64,000 nt of DNA from Faecalimonas sp. (GTDB lineage: Bacteria; Bacillota; Clostridia; Lachnospirales; Lachnospiraceae). The notes beneath the pieces were generated by a model. It saw only the letters and a list, made by a program, of their open reading frames with translations. It did no database searches and was not told the origin of the DNA. Position 1 is the stretch's first letter; each line of letters opens with the position of its first letter. Made by a program: the position numbers and the translations under genes. Location: contig JARICA010000019.1 of the NCBI GenBank assembly GCA_029264305.1, forward strand, positions 1 to 64,000, given 5' to 3'. Of the stretch, positions 18,196 through 25,826 are shown in pieces.

Positions 18196-18786
18196 ATGTT
18201 GAATTATCTTTGGGGTGGAATGATTATTGTAGGGATTATTTTTGGAGTATTTAGTGGTAAGATGCCAGATATTACGAATGGTGCTTTAGATTCTGCAAAG
18301 GAAGCAGTAGATTTATGTGTTATGATGATTGGGATTATGTCTATGTGGGTTGGAATTATGGAAATTGCGACTAAATCTGGAATGATTAATATAATAGCAA
18401 AAAAAATTAGACCATTCATACATATATTATTTCCAGGTGTTCCAAAAGAGCATTTAGCAGAAAAATATATTACAACAAATATAGTTGCAAACTTTCTTGG
18501 CTTAGGTTGGGCGGCAACACCGGCAGGAATTATGGCAATGAAATATTTACAAGAATTAAATCCAAATAGAGATAAGCGAATAGCAAGTTGTGATATGTGT
18601 ACATTTCTTATTATCAATATATCATCTTTACAATTGATCCCAATTAATGTTATTGCTTATCGAAGTCAATATGGCAGCGTAAATCCTGCAAAAATTATTG
18701 GAGCAGGAATTATGGCAACAACAATAAGTACAATTGCAGGAATTGTGTTTGCATTAGTTATGGCCAAGAAAACAAAAAATGTATAA
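18196..18786 (+). CDS. spmA: spore maturation protein A
   Basis: A 196-residue integral membrane protein of the nucleoside-recognition (Gate) family. In Bacillus SpmA and SpmB act together in dehydration of the spore core. Visible features are an N-terminal membrane segment, KMPDITNGALDSAKEAVDL, a GLGWAATPAGIMAMKYLQELN block, and the SCDMCTFLIINISSLQLIP helix. AAAGGAT precedes the ATG at a suitable distance. spmB follows 73 bases downstream. Confidence 0.93.
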   Translation: MLNYLWGGMIIVGIIFGVFSGKMPDITNGALDSAKEAVDLCVMMIGIMSMWVGIMEIATKSGMINIIAKKIRPFIHILFPGVPKEHLAEKYITTNIVANFLGLGWAATPAGIMAMKYLQELNPNRDKRIASCDMCTFLIINISSLQLIPINVIAYRSQYGSVNPAKIIGAGIMATTISTIAGIVFALVMAKKTKNV

Positions 18787-18859
18787 GGAAAAGACTTTTA
18801 AAATATTTTTTTGGGTATTACATAAAATATAATAATAAGAAGGAAAGATAGGAGTAAAT

Positions 18860-19378
18860 GTGCGGTTTTTATTGTATATTTCAAATTTTATTGTTCCAGT
18901 TGTAATTTTGGGAATTGTTATGTATGGACTTATGCAAAATGTAAATGTATATGATGAGTTTATTAAAGGGGCTAGAAATGGTTTTTTGACTGTTATAAAA
19001 ATTATGCCGACTTTGATTGGCCTTATGGTTGCCGTTGGAATTTTAAGAGCATCTGGATTTTTAGAATTTTTGGGAAATATTTTAGGAAGATTTACTTCAT
19101 ACATAGGTTTTCCAGGAGAGTTAGTGCCTTTAGCGATTGTGAGAATGTTTTCTTCGTCAGCTGCTACGGGATTAGTATTAGATATTTTTAAGCAATATGG
19201 AACAGATTCAAAAATAGGATTAATTGCATCTGTTATGATCAGTTGTACAGAGACTATTTTTTATACAATGAGTGTGTATTTTATGGCAGTAAGAGTAAAA
19301 AAGACGAGATATACTCTAGCTGGTGCATTAATTGCAACTCTAGCTGGAATTGTGGCGAGTGTATGGATTGTTGGATAA
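18860..19378 (+). CDS. spmB: spore maturation protein B
   Basis: A 172-residue membrane protein, partner of SpmA. It shows the family blocks NGFLTVIKIMPTLIGLMVAV, ELVPLAIVRMFSSSAATGL and ISCTETIFYTMSVYF. The start is a GTG at 18860 with GGAG five bases upstream; an ATG one codon fragment earlier is out of frame. Four or five hydrophobic segments are present. Together with spmA it supports an endospore-forming host. A long hairpin terminator follows the stop codon by 13 bases. Confidence 0.92.
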   Translation: MRFLLYISNFIVPVVILGIVMYGLMQNVNVYDEFIKGARNGFLTVIKIMPTLIGLMVAVGILRASGFLEFLGNILGRFTSYIGFPGELVPLAIVRMFSSSAATGLVLDIFKQYGTDSKIGLIASVMISCTETIFYTMSVYFMAVRVKKTRYTLAGALIATLAGIVASVWIVG

Positions 19379-19391
19379 CAATATAAAACAG

Positions 19392-19430
19392 CGAAACCCC
19401 GTTATCCATATGGATAACGGGGTTCGTCGT
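19392..19430 (+). terminator. spmB terminator
   Basis: CCCCGTTATCC and GGATAACGGGG flank CATATG-type central bases to give a perfect 26-base palindrome, extended by outer pairs and followed by a T-rich tract. It is strong in either direction. Confidence 0.8.
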
Positions 19431-19442
19431 TTTATTATTATC

Positions 19443-19569
19443 TAAAGGAATGAGAGTAAAGTGCAACATCTTGATTTCAAGATGTGTTTTACTTTATGAG
19501 GGGGGAGATAGTTGTTGTTTATCAACTATCTGACTTTAGTATAAAAGAAAAATGTGTCTAAATTATGTT
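19443..19569 (+). repeat. structured intergenic repeat, copy A
   Basis: This 127-bp element recurs in inverted orientation at 24890-25023. On this strand it reads: a shared TAAAGGAATGAGAGTAAAGTG block; a hairpin ACATCTTG/CAAGATGT (19466-19485) unique to this copy; shared TTTACTTTATGAG; a run of six Gs; a shared hairpin AGATAGTTG/CAACTATCT (19506-19531); then a less conserved tail containing AGTATAA and AATGTGTC. AGTAAA (19455-19460) can pair with TTTACT (19488-19493) around the variable hairpin. It lies between convergent spmB and the tatD-family gene, just after the spmB terminator. Family and function are unknown to me. Confidence 0.85.
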
Positions 19570-19607
19570 GCTTTCATTAAAGAAAACGAAATTTTCTTAA
19601 GTAGAAA

Positions 19608-20387
19608 TTAAGAAACATTTTTTCTACATTTTTGATAAACCGTATAAGCGTTTTGTTCTGTTTGGTGAATAACTTCTTCCGGTGAAATATCTTTGATATT
19701 TGCAATTTCCTCTATAACATACTTAAGGTTTAATGAGGAGTTACGTTTTCCTCTGTTTGGAACAGGAGATAAATAAGGACAATCTGTTTCAAGTACAATT
19801 CGTTCTAGTGGAATTTCTGAAACGACATCTTTTAATTTTTTACTGTTTTTAAAGGTAACAACGCCTCCAATACCAATATAAAATCCCATTTTTATATATT
19901 CTTTTGCCATCTCTACAGAGTAGGAAAAGCAATGAATAATACCAGTTAAATCTTTGGCATATTTTTTCATAATTTCGAGAGTGTCTTGTGCAGCTTCGCG
20001 ACTGTGAATGACAACAGGAAGATTTTTTTCTTTTGCAATATTGAGTTGTGCGATAAACCATTTTTTTTGTAAATCGTGTGACTCATTATCCCAGTAGTAA
20101 TCCAATCCAATTTCACCGACAGCTACGACTTTTTTATGTTCACATTGTTTTTTTAGCCAAGCAAAAGTTTCCTCATTTAAATTTCCAACTTCATCCGGAT
20201 GTACACCAATAGATGCATAGATAAAGGGATACTTTTCAGCCAAGGCAATAGAATTTTTACAACCATCTAAACTGGCTCCAACATTAATAATTGTAGAAAT
20301 GCCATTATCTTCCATTTGAGTTAATAAAATATCTCTATCGTCATTAAATTGTTCATCATCATAATGAGCGTGTGTATCAAAAATCAT
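19608..20387 (-). CDS. TatD-family metal-dependent deoxyribonuclease
   Basis: A 259-residue amidohydrolase-fold protein. Metal ligands are visible in the N-terminal DTHAHYD, the VGEIGLDYYW segment near residue 92, VIHSRE and IIHCFS in the middle, and ETDCPYLSPVP near residue 200. TatD-family members are 3'-5' exonucleases or DNases with repair or quality-control roles. AGGAGG lies six bases before the ATG. It starts 19 bases past metG, the same metG-yabD arrangement as in Bacillus, so the two are co-transcribed under the Met T-box. Confidence 0.92.
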   Translation of the reverse strand: MIFDTHAHYDDEQFNDDRDILLTQMEDNGISTIINVGASLDGCKNSIALAEKYPFIYASIGVHPDEVGNLNEETFAWLKKQCEHKKVVAVGEIGLDYYWDNESHDLQKKWFIAQLNIAKEKNLPVVIHSREAAQDTLEIMKKYAKDLTGIIHCFSYSVEMAKEYIKMGFYIGIGGVVTFKNSKKLKDVVSEIPLERIVLETDCPYLSPVPNRGKRNSSLNLKYVIEEIANIKDISPEEVIHQTEQNAYTVYQKCRKNVS

Positions 20388-20406
20388 TTAATTCCTCCTA
20401 AATGAA

Positions 20407-22302
20407 TTAGCAGATTTCAGCACCTGCTGGCATTGATTTCTCTGGTGTTAATAATGCAAGATTTCCTTCAGCATCTTCAGCACATAATAACATTCCTTCA
20501 GAAAGTACGCCAGCTAATTTAGCTGGTTTTAAGTTTACAAGTACCATAACTTTTTTACCAACCATTTCCTCTGCTGTATAATGTGCTTTTATTCCAGAAA
20601 CAATTTGTTTTACTTGGCTTCCTATTTTAACTTGAGAACAAAGTAGTTTTTTAGATTTTTTAACTTCTTCACAAGCAATAATTTCTCCAACTTGGAATTG
20701 TAATTTCATAAAGTCATCAAATGTGATTTCTTCTTTTGGTTCAATGTCAATCACATCATCTTCTTTTTCTTCTTCTACAGGAGGATGAAGTTCGGCTACT
20801 TTTTTCATTACTTCTTCTAAGTCTAATCTTTGGAATAAGATTTCAGGTTTATCTGTTACATTTCCACCATTTAACTGTGTAAGAATTTTTTCTGCTGTTT
20901 CTGGCATGAAGGAAGAAAGTAATTCAGCACCTGAAGAGATACTATAAATTAAGTTATAAAGTACAGTTTCCAATCTGTCTTTTTTCTCTTCTTCTTTTGC
21001 CAAAGCCCAAGGCATAGTTTCGTCGATGTATTTGTTGCAGCGTTTGAACAAATTGAAAATTTCAGTAATCGCATCTGCAACGCGAAGTTTGTCCATTTTT
21101 TCCTCTACTGCTTTTGGTGTGTGTTCAGTTACTGCTTTTAAATCAGCATCAACTTCTTCATGTACGCCTTTATTTGTAACAGTTCCACCAAAATATTTGT
21201 TTGTCATAGAAATCGTTCTGTTCACAAGATTTCCCAATGTATTTGCTAAGTCTGAGTTCATACGTTCTACCATTAATTCCCATGTAATGACACCATCATT
21301 TTCAAAAGGCATTTCATGAAGAACAAAGTAACGCACAGCATCAACTCCAAACATATTTACAAGTTCATCTGCATAGATAACATTTCCTTTTGATTTACTC
21401 ATTTTTCCGTCGCCTTGTAATAACCAAGGGTGTCCAAAAATTTGCTTTGGAAGTGGAAGATCTAAAGCCATTAAGAAAATAGGCCAGTAAATTGTATGGA
21501 AACGAATAATATCTTTTCCAATTAAATGTAAGTCAGCAGGCCAATTTTTGTTGAAAAGTTCTTTGTTTTCTCCACCACAGTCATATCCAATTCCTGTAAT
21601 GTAGTTTGTTAATGCGTCAAGCCAAACATATACAACATGTTTTGGATCGAAATCAACAGGAATTCCCCATTTAAAGGATGTTCTAGATACACAAAGATCT
21701 TGCAAACCTGGTAGTAAGAAGTTGTTCATCATTTCATTTTTACGAGATACGGGTTGAATAAACTCGGGATGCGTATTGATATGTTCAATAAGTCGGTCAG
21801 CATATTTACTCATTTTGAAGAAGTAAGCTTCTTCTTTAGCAGGTTGTACTTCTCTACCACAGTCAGGACATTTTCCGTCTACTAATTGTGATTCTGTGAA
21901 AAATGATTCGCAAGGTGTGCAGTACATTCCTTCATAATGTCCTTTGTAAATATCTCCTTGCTCATATAATTTTTTGAAAATTTTCTGTACCTGTTTTTCG
22001 TGATATTCATCAGTTGTACGAATGAATTTGTCATAAGAAGTATTCATCATATCTGCAATTTCTTTTACTTGAGAAGCAACACCATCAACGAATTCTTTTG
22101 GAGATACTCCAGCTTCTTCGGCTTTTAATTCGATTTTCTGTCCGTGTTCATCTGTTCCTGTCTGGAAAAATACATCATATCCTTGGCTTCTTTTGTATCT
22201 TGCAATTGCGTCTGCAAGAACAAATTCATAAGTATTTCCAATATGTGGTTTGCCTGATGTGTAGGCAATGGCAGTTGTCATATAAAATTTTTTGTTTTCC
22301 AT
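20407..22302 (-). CDS. metG: methionine--tRNA ligase
   Basis: Class I aminoacyl-tRNA synthetase charging tRNA-Met. 631 residues. ATP-binding HIGN (PHIGNTYEF) near residue 20, KMSKSKG near residue 300, a zinc-knuckle pair (CTPC and CPDC) near residues 127-147, the anticodon-binding domain, and a C-terminal EMAP/Trbp111-like tRNA-binding domain from about residue 530 (FDDFMKLQFQVGEI). AGGAGAG precedes the ATG. Expression is controlled by a T-box leader with an ATG specifier. Confidence 0.96.
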   Translation of the reverse strand: MENKKFYMTTAIAYTSGKPHIGNTYEFVLADAIARYKRSQGYDVFFQTGTDEHGQKIELKAEEAGVSPKEFVDGVASQVKEIADMMNTSYDKFIRTTDEYHEKQVQKIFKKLYEQGDIYKGHYEGMYCTPCESFFTESQLVDGKCPDCGREVQPAKEEAYFFKMSKYADRLIEHINTHPEFIQPVSRKNEMMNNFLLPGLQDLCVSRTSFKWGIPVDFDPKHVVYVWLDALTNYITGIGYDCGGENKELFNKNWPADLHLIGKDIIRFHTIYWPIFLMALDLPLPKQIFGHPWLLQGDGKMSKSKGNVIYADELVNMFGVDAVRYFVLHEMPFENDGVITWELMVERMNSDLANTLGNLVNRTISMTNKYFGGTVTNKGVHEEVDADLKAVTEHTPKAVEEKMDKLRVADAITEIFNLFKRCNKYIDETMPWALAKEEEKKDRLETVLYNLIYSISSGAELLSSFMPETAEKILTQLNGGNVTDKPEILFQRLDLEEVMKKVAELHPPVEEEKEDDVIDIEPKEEITFDDFMKLQFQVGEIIACEEVKKSKKLLCSQVKIGSQVKQIVSGIKAHYTAEEMVGKKVMVLVNLKPAKLAGVLSEGMLLCAEDAEGNLALLTPEKSMPAGAEIC

Positions 22303-22324
22303 AATTTCTCTCCTTTTGCTTTTA

Positions 22325-22605
22325 AACGAAAAAAATCGCCTTCTCTAAATATTAGAGAAGACGAGTGTTACCCGTGTTACCACTTCTGTTTATCTCTGCC
22401 TCACGACAGAAACCTTAATGGGTACAAATGCATACCCACTCGCTGTAAAGGGCGAACCCATTATACCTTACAAATATATATTTGCTCAATATACCGCTCA
22501 GAAGCCATGTTCAGTTTCTCTTCGCCTATCCCTCTCAGCATATTGGGAATTCTCTGTAAAGTTTCAAGAAACTTACTCTTTTCGTCACTGCGTTTTCGTT
22601 ATATC
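22325..22605 (-). promoter_or_regulatory. T-box leader, methionine-specific
   Basis: Upstream of metG on the minus strand. The T-box sequence AAGTGGTAACACGGGTAACA lies at 22387-22368, followed by a terminator. In stem I the specifier-loop context GAAC-ATG-GC places an ATG (Met) codon at 22508-22506. The same GAAC-specifier context is seen in the Pro T-box at 51779. Uncharged tRNA-Met would pair with both sites and favour the antiterminator, allowing metG expression. Confidence 0.92.
22329..22363 (-). terminator. T-box attenuator before metG
   Basis: CGTCTTCTCT pairs with AGAGAAGGCG (10 bp with one G-T) followed by seven Ts, immediately downstream of the T-box motif. Confidence 0.9.
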
Positions 22606-22612
22606 TTTAAAA

Positions 22613-22641
22613 ATCGTAACATAGACCTGCTTTTTTGTCAA
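22613..22641 (-). promoter_or_regulatory. metG promoter
   Basis: On the minus strand TTGACA (22641-22636) and TACGAT (22618-22613) with a 17-base spacer, just before the T-box stem I. Confidence 0.75.
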
Positions 22642-22817
22642 TGATTGGGAATGATCAGGTAGGTATTTATAATGTGAAAATAATAAAAAATAAATTAAAT
22701 ATAGTAAAAAAAATAATTAATATGATAGTATATTGATAAACCTATGCATTTAGGACTAGTAGGACATTCATTTGGATGAATAGGATATGAAGATTGGTTA
22801 GGAGGAGAGAAGAATGC

Positions 22818-23033
22818 ATGGAAATACACAAGAAAATTTTAATCGGCAGTTTACTTGTCCTAATGGTATGTCTGTTAGGTGGTTGTAGGAATGAAAAAGA
22901 TACAGAAATTTTCCTAAATGTTACGAAAGGTAACATTGTTACATTTAAATGGGTCAATGTAAATGAGTGCGGAAAGTCATTTTCAGAGAAACAGGCAGAC
23001 TATCTCCTCAAAATAAAAATCGTAAAAGAATAG
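22818..23033 (+). CDS. small putative lipoprotein
   Basis: A 71-residue protein with a lipoprotein signal peptide: basic start (MEIHKK), hydrophobic core, and LLGGC lipobox with the lipidated Cys near residue 23. The mature part is about 48 residues and has no domain I recognise. AGGAGGAG precedes the ATG by about ten bases; an ATG four bases earlier is out of frame with the signal peptide. It lies between the divergent metG T-box and the DUF885 gene, with a 61-base gap to the latter. Function unknown. Confidence 0.6.
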   Translation: MEIHKKILIGSLLVLMVCLLGGCRNEKDTEIFLNVTKGNIVTFKWVNVNECGKSFSEKQADYLLKIKIVKE

Positions 23034-23048
23034 ATTTTGATAGTATAA

Positions 23049-23088
23049 CACCCTGCTTTTTTTCATACACTGTAAAAAAAGTAGGGTG
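23049..23088 (+). promoter_or_regulatory. hairpin covering the DUF885 ribosome site
   Basis: CACCCTGCTTTTTTT (23049-23063) pairs along its full 15 bases with AAAAAAAGTAGGGTG (23074-23088), with one G-T pair and a ten-base loop. The 3' arm contains AGGGTG, the only plausible Shine-Dalgarno sequence of the ATG at 23095, so the folded RNA would hide the ribosome site. It is not followed by a T-run on the plus strand, so it is not an ordinary terminator. Confidence 0.7.
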
Positions 23089-23094
23089 AATTTT

Positions 23095-24840
23095 ATGAAA
23101 TTCTCTTTTACAAAGAAATCCAAAAAGGCACGTCATATTTCAGTTCTTCTTGCCATTTTACTTACCGTTTCTCTGCTGGCAAATCATTTTATTCCAAGTT
23201 CTTCTGATGTCAATAAAACTTTTGAAAAGTTTACACTATCTCTGTTTCAACAAGAAGTTTCCGCAAACACTATTAACTTACACTATACGTTGGAAAATCC
23301 AGAAAAATATGGTGTTTTCAATGTACCTGTAACATATGGAGATTTTTCCACAGATAAAATGTCAGCACTAGCATCTGTGGAAAATTGTGAGAATCTATTA
23401 AAAAAATTTCCATACAGAAAATTATCAAAAGAGAACAGGTTAACCTATGATGTGCTGAAATCACATTTGCAACTGCAAAAAGAAGGGGGAAAATATCTTC
23501 TGTATGAGGAACCATTGAATGCGATTACGGGTATACAGACACAACTTCCGGTTTTATTAGCAGAATATTCTTTTGCGAAAAAAAAAGATGTGGATACCTA
23601 TTTACAATTGTTGAAAGAAACACCAGAATATTTTGATTCGCTTATTGAGTTTGAGAAGGAGAAGGCAGAAAAAGGATTGTTTCTTTCAGATAAAGGGGTA
23701 GACTCTATTATAAAGCAGTGTGAGTCGGTGATTTCTCAAGGGAAAAACCATTATCTTTATTCAACTTTTCGCCAACGATTAGAAAAGATTAGTTCTTTAA
23801 CAGAGAACGAGAAAAAACAGTATCTTTTAGAAAATGAGAAAAGGTTAGAAAGTAACGTATTTCCTTCTTATAATAAGTTAATTGAGGAATTGAAAATAAT
23901 GCGTGGAAAGGGTGAAAATTCGTCGGGGGTTTGCCACTTTCCAAATGGGAAAAAATACTATCAATATAAAGTGAAAATGGAAACGGGTTCTTCAAGAAAA
24001 ATTTCTGAGTTAAAATCGTTAATTCAGAAACAGATGACAGAAGATTTACTTGCGATGAGTCAAAAAGGAGTAGGAGAGAAAGTAGCAGCAACTGTTTTTT
24101 CTTTGCAAAAGAATACTCCAGAGAATTATTTAAAAGATCTAGAAAAAAAGATTACAAAAGTTTTTCCGAAAATTCCTAAAGTGGAAACAGAAATTAAATT
24201 TGTGCCAAGAGATATGGAGCCGTATTTAAGCCCTGCTTTTTATTTGATTCCATGTATTGATCATACCGAAAAAAATGTGATATATATTAACCGTTCGCAT
24301 AATATGGAAAAATTACATTTGTATACCACACTGGCTCATGAGGGATATCCAGGTCATTTATACCAGACTACATATTTTTCTTCTAAAAATCCGAATCCCA
24401 TTCGTAGTCTTTTGAATTTTGGTGGATATGTGGAAGGTTGGGCGACTTATGCGGAAATGTGTTCCTATTATCTTACTCCAATGGATCGGGAACGGGCAAT
24501 TTTAGAGCAGAAAAACAGTTCCCTTTTACTTGGTTTGTATGCTAGAGCAGATATAGGTATACATTATGATGGTTGGTCTTTGAGAGATACAGTCAGTTTT
24601 TTTGAGAAATATGGTATTAAAGAAGAGAAAACGGTGGAAGAAATTTATGAATTGATTGTTTCTACACCTGCAAATTATTTAAAGTATTATATAGGATATG
24701 TAGAGTTTTTGGAATTAAAAAAAGATATGGTGGAAAAAAAGGGAAAAGCATTTTCACAAAGAGATTTTCATCGAGCGGTATTAGATGTTGGTCCTGCCCC
24801 CTTTTCGATTGTTAGAAAGTATGTTTTGAAAGAAAAATAA
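23095..24840 (+). CDS. DUF885-family protein, putative secreted metallohydrolase
   Basis: A 581-residue protein with a basic N-terminus and one hydrophobic segment (about residues 16-35) acting as signal peptide or anchor. The C-terminal half is the DUF885 region; LAHEGYPGHLYQ contains the HExxH-like HEGYPGH signature of these proteins, and GYVEGWATYAE supplies the likely downstream Glu ligand. Relatives are thought to be peptidase-like but the substrate is not known. The ATG at 23095 is chosen over a GTG nine bases earlier. The ribosome site is buried in a strong hairpin. No terminator follows immediately; structured repeat copy B lies downstream. Confidence 0.85.
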   Translation: MKFSFTKKSKKARHISVLLAILLTVSLLANHFIPSSSDVNKTFEKFTLSLFQQEVSANTINLHYTLENPEKYGVFNVPVTYGDFSTDKMSALASVENCENLLKKFPYRKLSKENRLTYDVLKSHLQLQKEGGKYLLYEEPLNAITGIQTQLPVLLAEYSFAKKKDVDTYLQLLKETPEYFDSLIEFEKEKAEKGLFLSDKGVDSIIKQCESVISQGKNHYLYSTFRQRLEKISSLTENEKKQYLLENEKRLESNVFPSYNKLIEELKIMRGKGENSSGVCHFPNGKKYYQYKVKMETGSSRKISELKSLIQKQMTEDLLAMSQKGVGEKVAATVFSLQKNTPENYLKDLEKKITKVFPKIPKVETEIKFVPRDMEPYLSPAFYLIPCIDHTEKNVIYINRSHNMEKLHLYTTLAHEGYPGHLYQTTYFSSKNPNPIRSLLNFGGYVEGWATYAEMCSYYLTPMDRERAILEQKNSSLLLGLYARADIGIHYDGWSLRDTVSFFEKYGIKEEKTVEEIYELIVSTPANYLKYYIGYVEFLELKKDMVEKKGKAFSQRDFHRAVLDVGPAPFSIVRKYVLKEK

Positions 24841-24889
24841 AGTGCGTTTTATTTTACGTTAATAAAATTTCTATTTCTTTTATAGTCTG

Positions 24890-25023
24890 AACATATTTTG
24901 GACACATTTAATCATTATACTAAGAGTCAGATAGTTGATAAACAACAACTATCTCCCCCCCTCATAAAGTAAATTTTCACCTTAAGATGAATTTAAGGTG
25001 TACACTTTACTCTCATTCCTTTA
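24890..25023 (-). repeat. structured intergenic repeat, copy B
   Basis: Inverted second copy of the element at 19443-19569. Read on the minus strand the shared blocks are nearly identical: TAAAGGAATGAGAGTAAAGTG, TTTACTTTATGAG, a G-run (seven here, six in copy A) and the AGATAGTTG/CAACTATCT hairpin (24929-24954). The central hairpin is unrelated in sequence (CACCTTAA/TTAAGGTG, 24978-25000) yet pairs over eight bases at the same place. A weaker shared tail follows (AGTATAA, AAATGTGTC, ATGTT). It lies between convergent genes, 34 bases past the terminator of the minus-strand AIM24-like gene. Confidence 0.85.
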
Positions 25024-25032
25024 AATAATGAA

Positions 25033-25053
25033 CTAACATCATGTTGATGTTAG
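25033..25053. other. small hairpin beside repeat copy B
   Basis: CTAACATCA and TGATGTTAG form a perfect 9-bp stem with a three-base loop between the repeat and the terminator. No equivalent is seen beside copy A. Role unknown. Confidence 0.5.
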
Positions 25054-25057
25054 CCAA

Positions 25058-25099
25058 CAAAAAGGGTTGTTTTCTACAAAGTAGAAACAACCCTTTTTG
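25058..25099 (-). terminator. terminator of the AIM24-like gene (bidirectional)
   Basis: AAAAAGGGTTGTTTTCTAC and GTAGAAACAACCCTTTTT form a stem of about 17 bp with one bulge, with A- and T-runs on both sides so it can act in either direction. Confidence 0.9.
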
Positions 25100-25120
25100 T
25101 GTATATCAATAAATAAAAAA

Positions 25121-25801
25121 TTAATTTCCTTTAGGTAAGTAAGGAATTAATGCACCGGCCACATTACTTGCTGGCATTGTTTGTAACCATACACGTCCTG
25201 GTCCTGTAATGACTGTGTTGAAAAGTCCTTCTCCTCCAAATACAATATTTTTTACGCCTCGTATTGTTTGAATATCCATTTGGCAAGAAGCTGTCATTGC
25301 TGCTAAGTGTCCAGTATCTATCACGATTTGCTGTCCAGGTTGTAATTCATATTCAACTACATGACCGTCGAATTCAGCAAACATAGTTCCGTATCCAGAT
25401 ACTTTTTGTAGAATAAATCCTTCACCACCAAACAAACCAGAACCTAATTTTTTCTGAAAATGCATAGAAAGTTGAACACTAGCTTCAGCTGCTAAGAAAG
25501 CACTTTTCTGGAAAATCATTTCATTTTCCGGACTGATTTGAAATGCTTTTATAGATCCTGGAAAACTAGAGGCGAAAGCGATTGTTCCGTTTCCACCTTG
25601 CGCAGTGTAAATATTTTGGAACATAGATTCGCCGGAAAACATTCTACCAAATGCTTTTCCGATACCACCATTGGTGCTCGTTTCCATAAGCATATTTGGT
25701 GACATCCAAGACATAGATCCTTTTTCAGTAATCATTTTTTCACCAGCTTCTAGATTACAGATAACAACTGGTAAAGTTTCTCCTTTGATTTGATATTGCA
25801 T
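25121..25801 (-). CDS. AIM24 / TIGR00266 family protein
   Basis: A 226-residue protein rich in glycine and beta-strand patterns, matching the AIM24 (TIGR00266) family by EKGSMSWMSPNM near the N-terminus, GGEGFILQKVSGYGTMF in the middle and the C-terminal GGEGLFNTVITGPGRVWLQT block. The family adopts a double-stranded beta-helix trimer; the bacterial function is not established. The ATG at 25801 has GGAG seven bases upstream, better than a TTG two codons earlier. It is the last gene of the minus-strand group starting at rsmA. Confidence 0.85.
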   Translation of the reverse strand: MQYQIKGETLPVVICNLEAGEKMITEKGSMSWMSPNMLMETSTNGGIGKAFGRMFSGESMFQNIYTAQGGNGTIAFASSFPGSIKAFQISPENEMIFQKSAFLAAEASVQLSMHFQKKLGSGLFGGEGFILQKVSGYGTMFAEFDGHVVEYELQPGQQIVIDTGHLAAMTASCQMDIQTIRGVKNIVFGGEGLFNTVITGPGRVWLQTMPASNVAGALIPYLPKGN

Positions 25802-25826
25802 AGGCAATCTCCTTTCTGAAATAAAA

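Noticed and set aside
22760..22790. Small hairpin ATTCAT/ATGAAT before the lipoprotein gene as a regulatory element
   Set aside because: Only six A/T-rich pairs with no T-run and no overlap with the ribosome site; likely chance in AT-rich DNA.
19443..25023. The 5.5-kb segment between the inverted repeats as a composite transposon
   Set aside because: It contains core genes (metG, a tatD-family gene) in their usual order, no transposase, and no target duplication that I can see.
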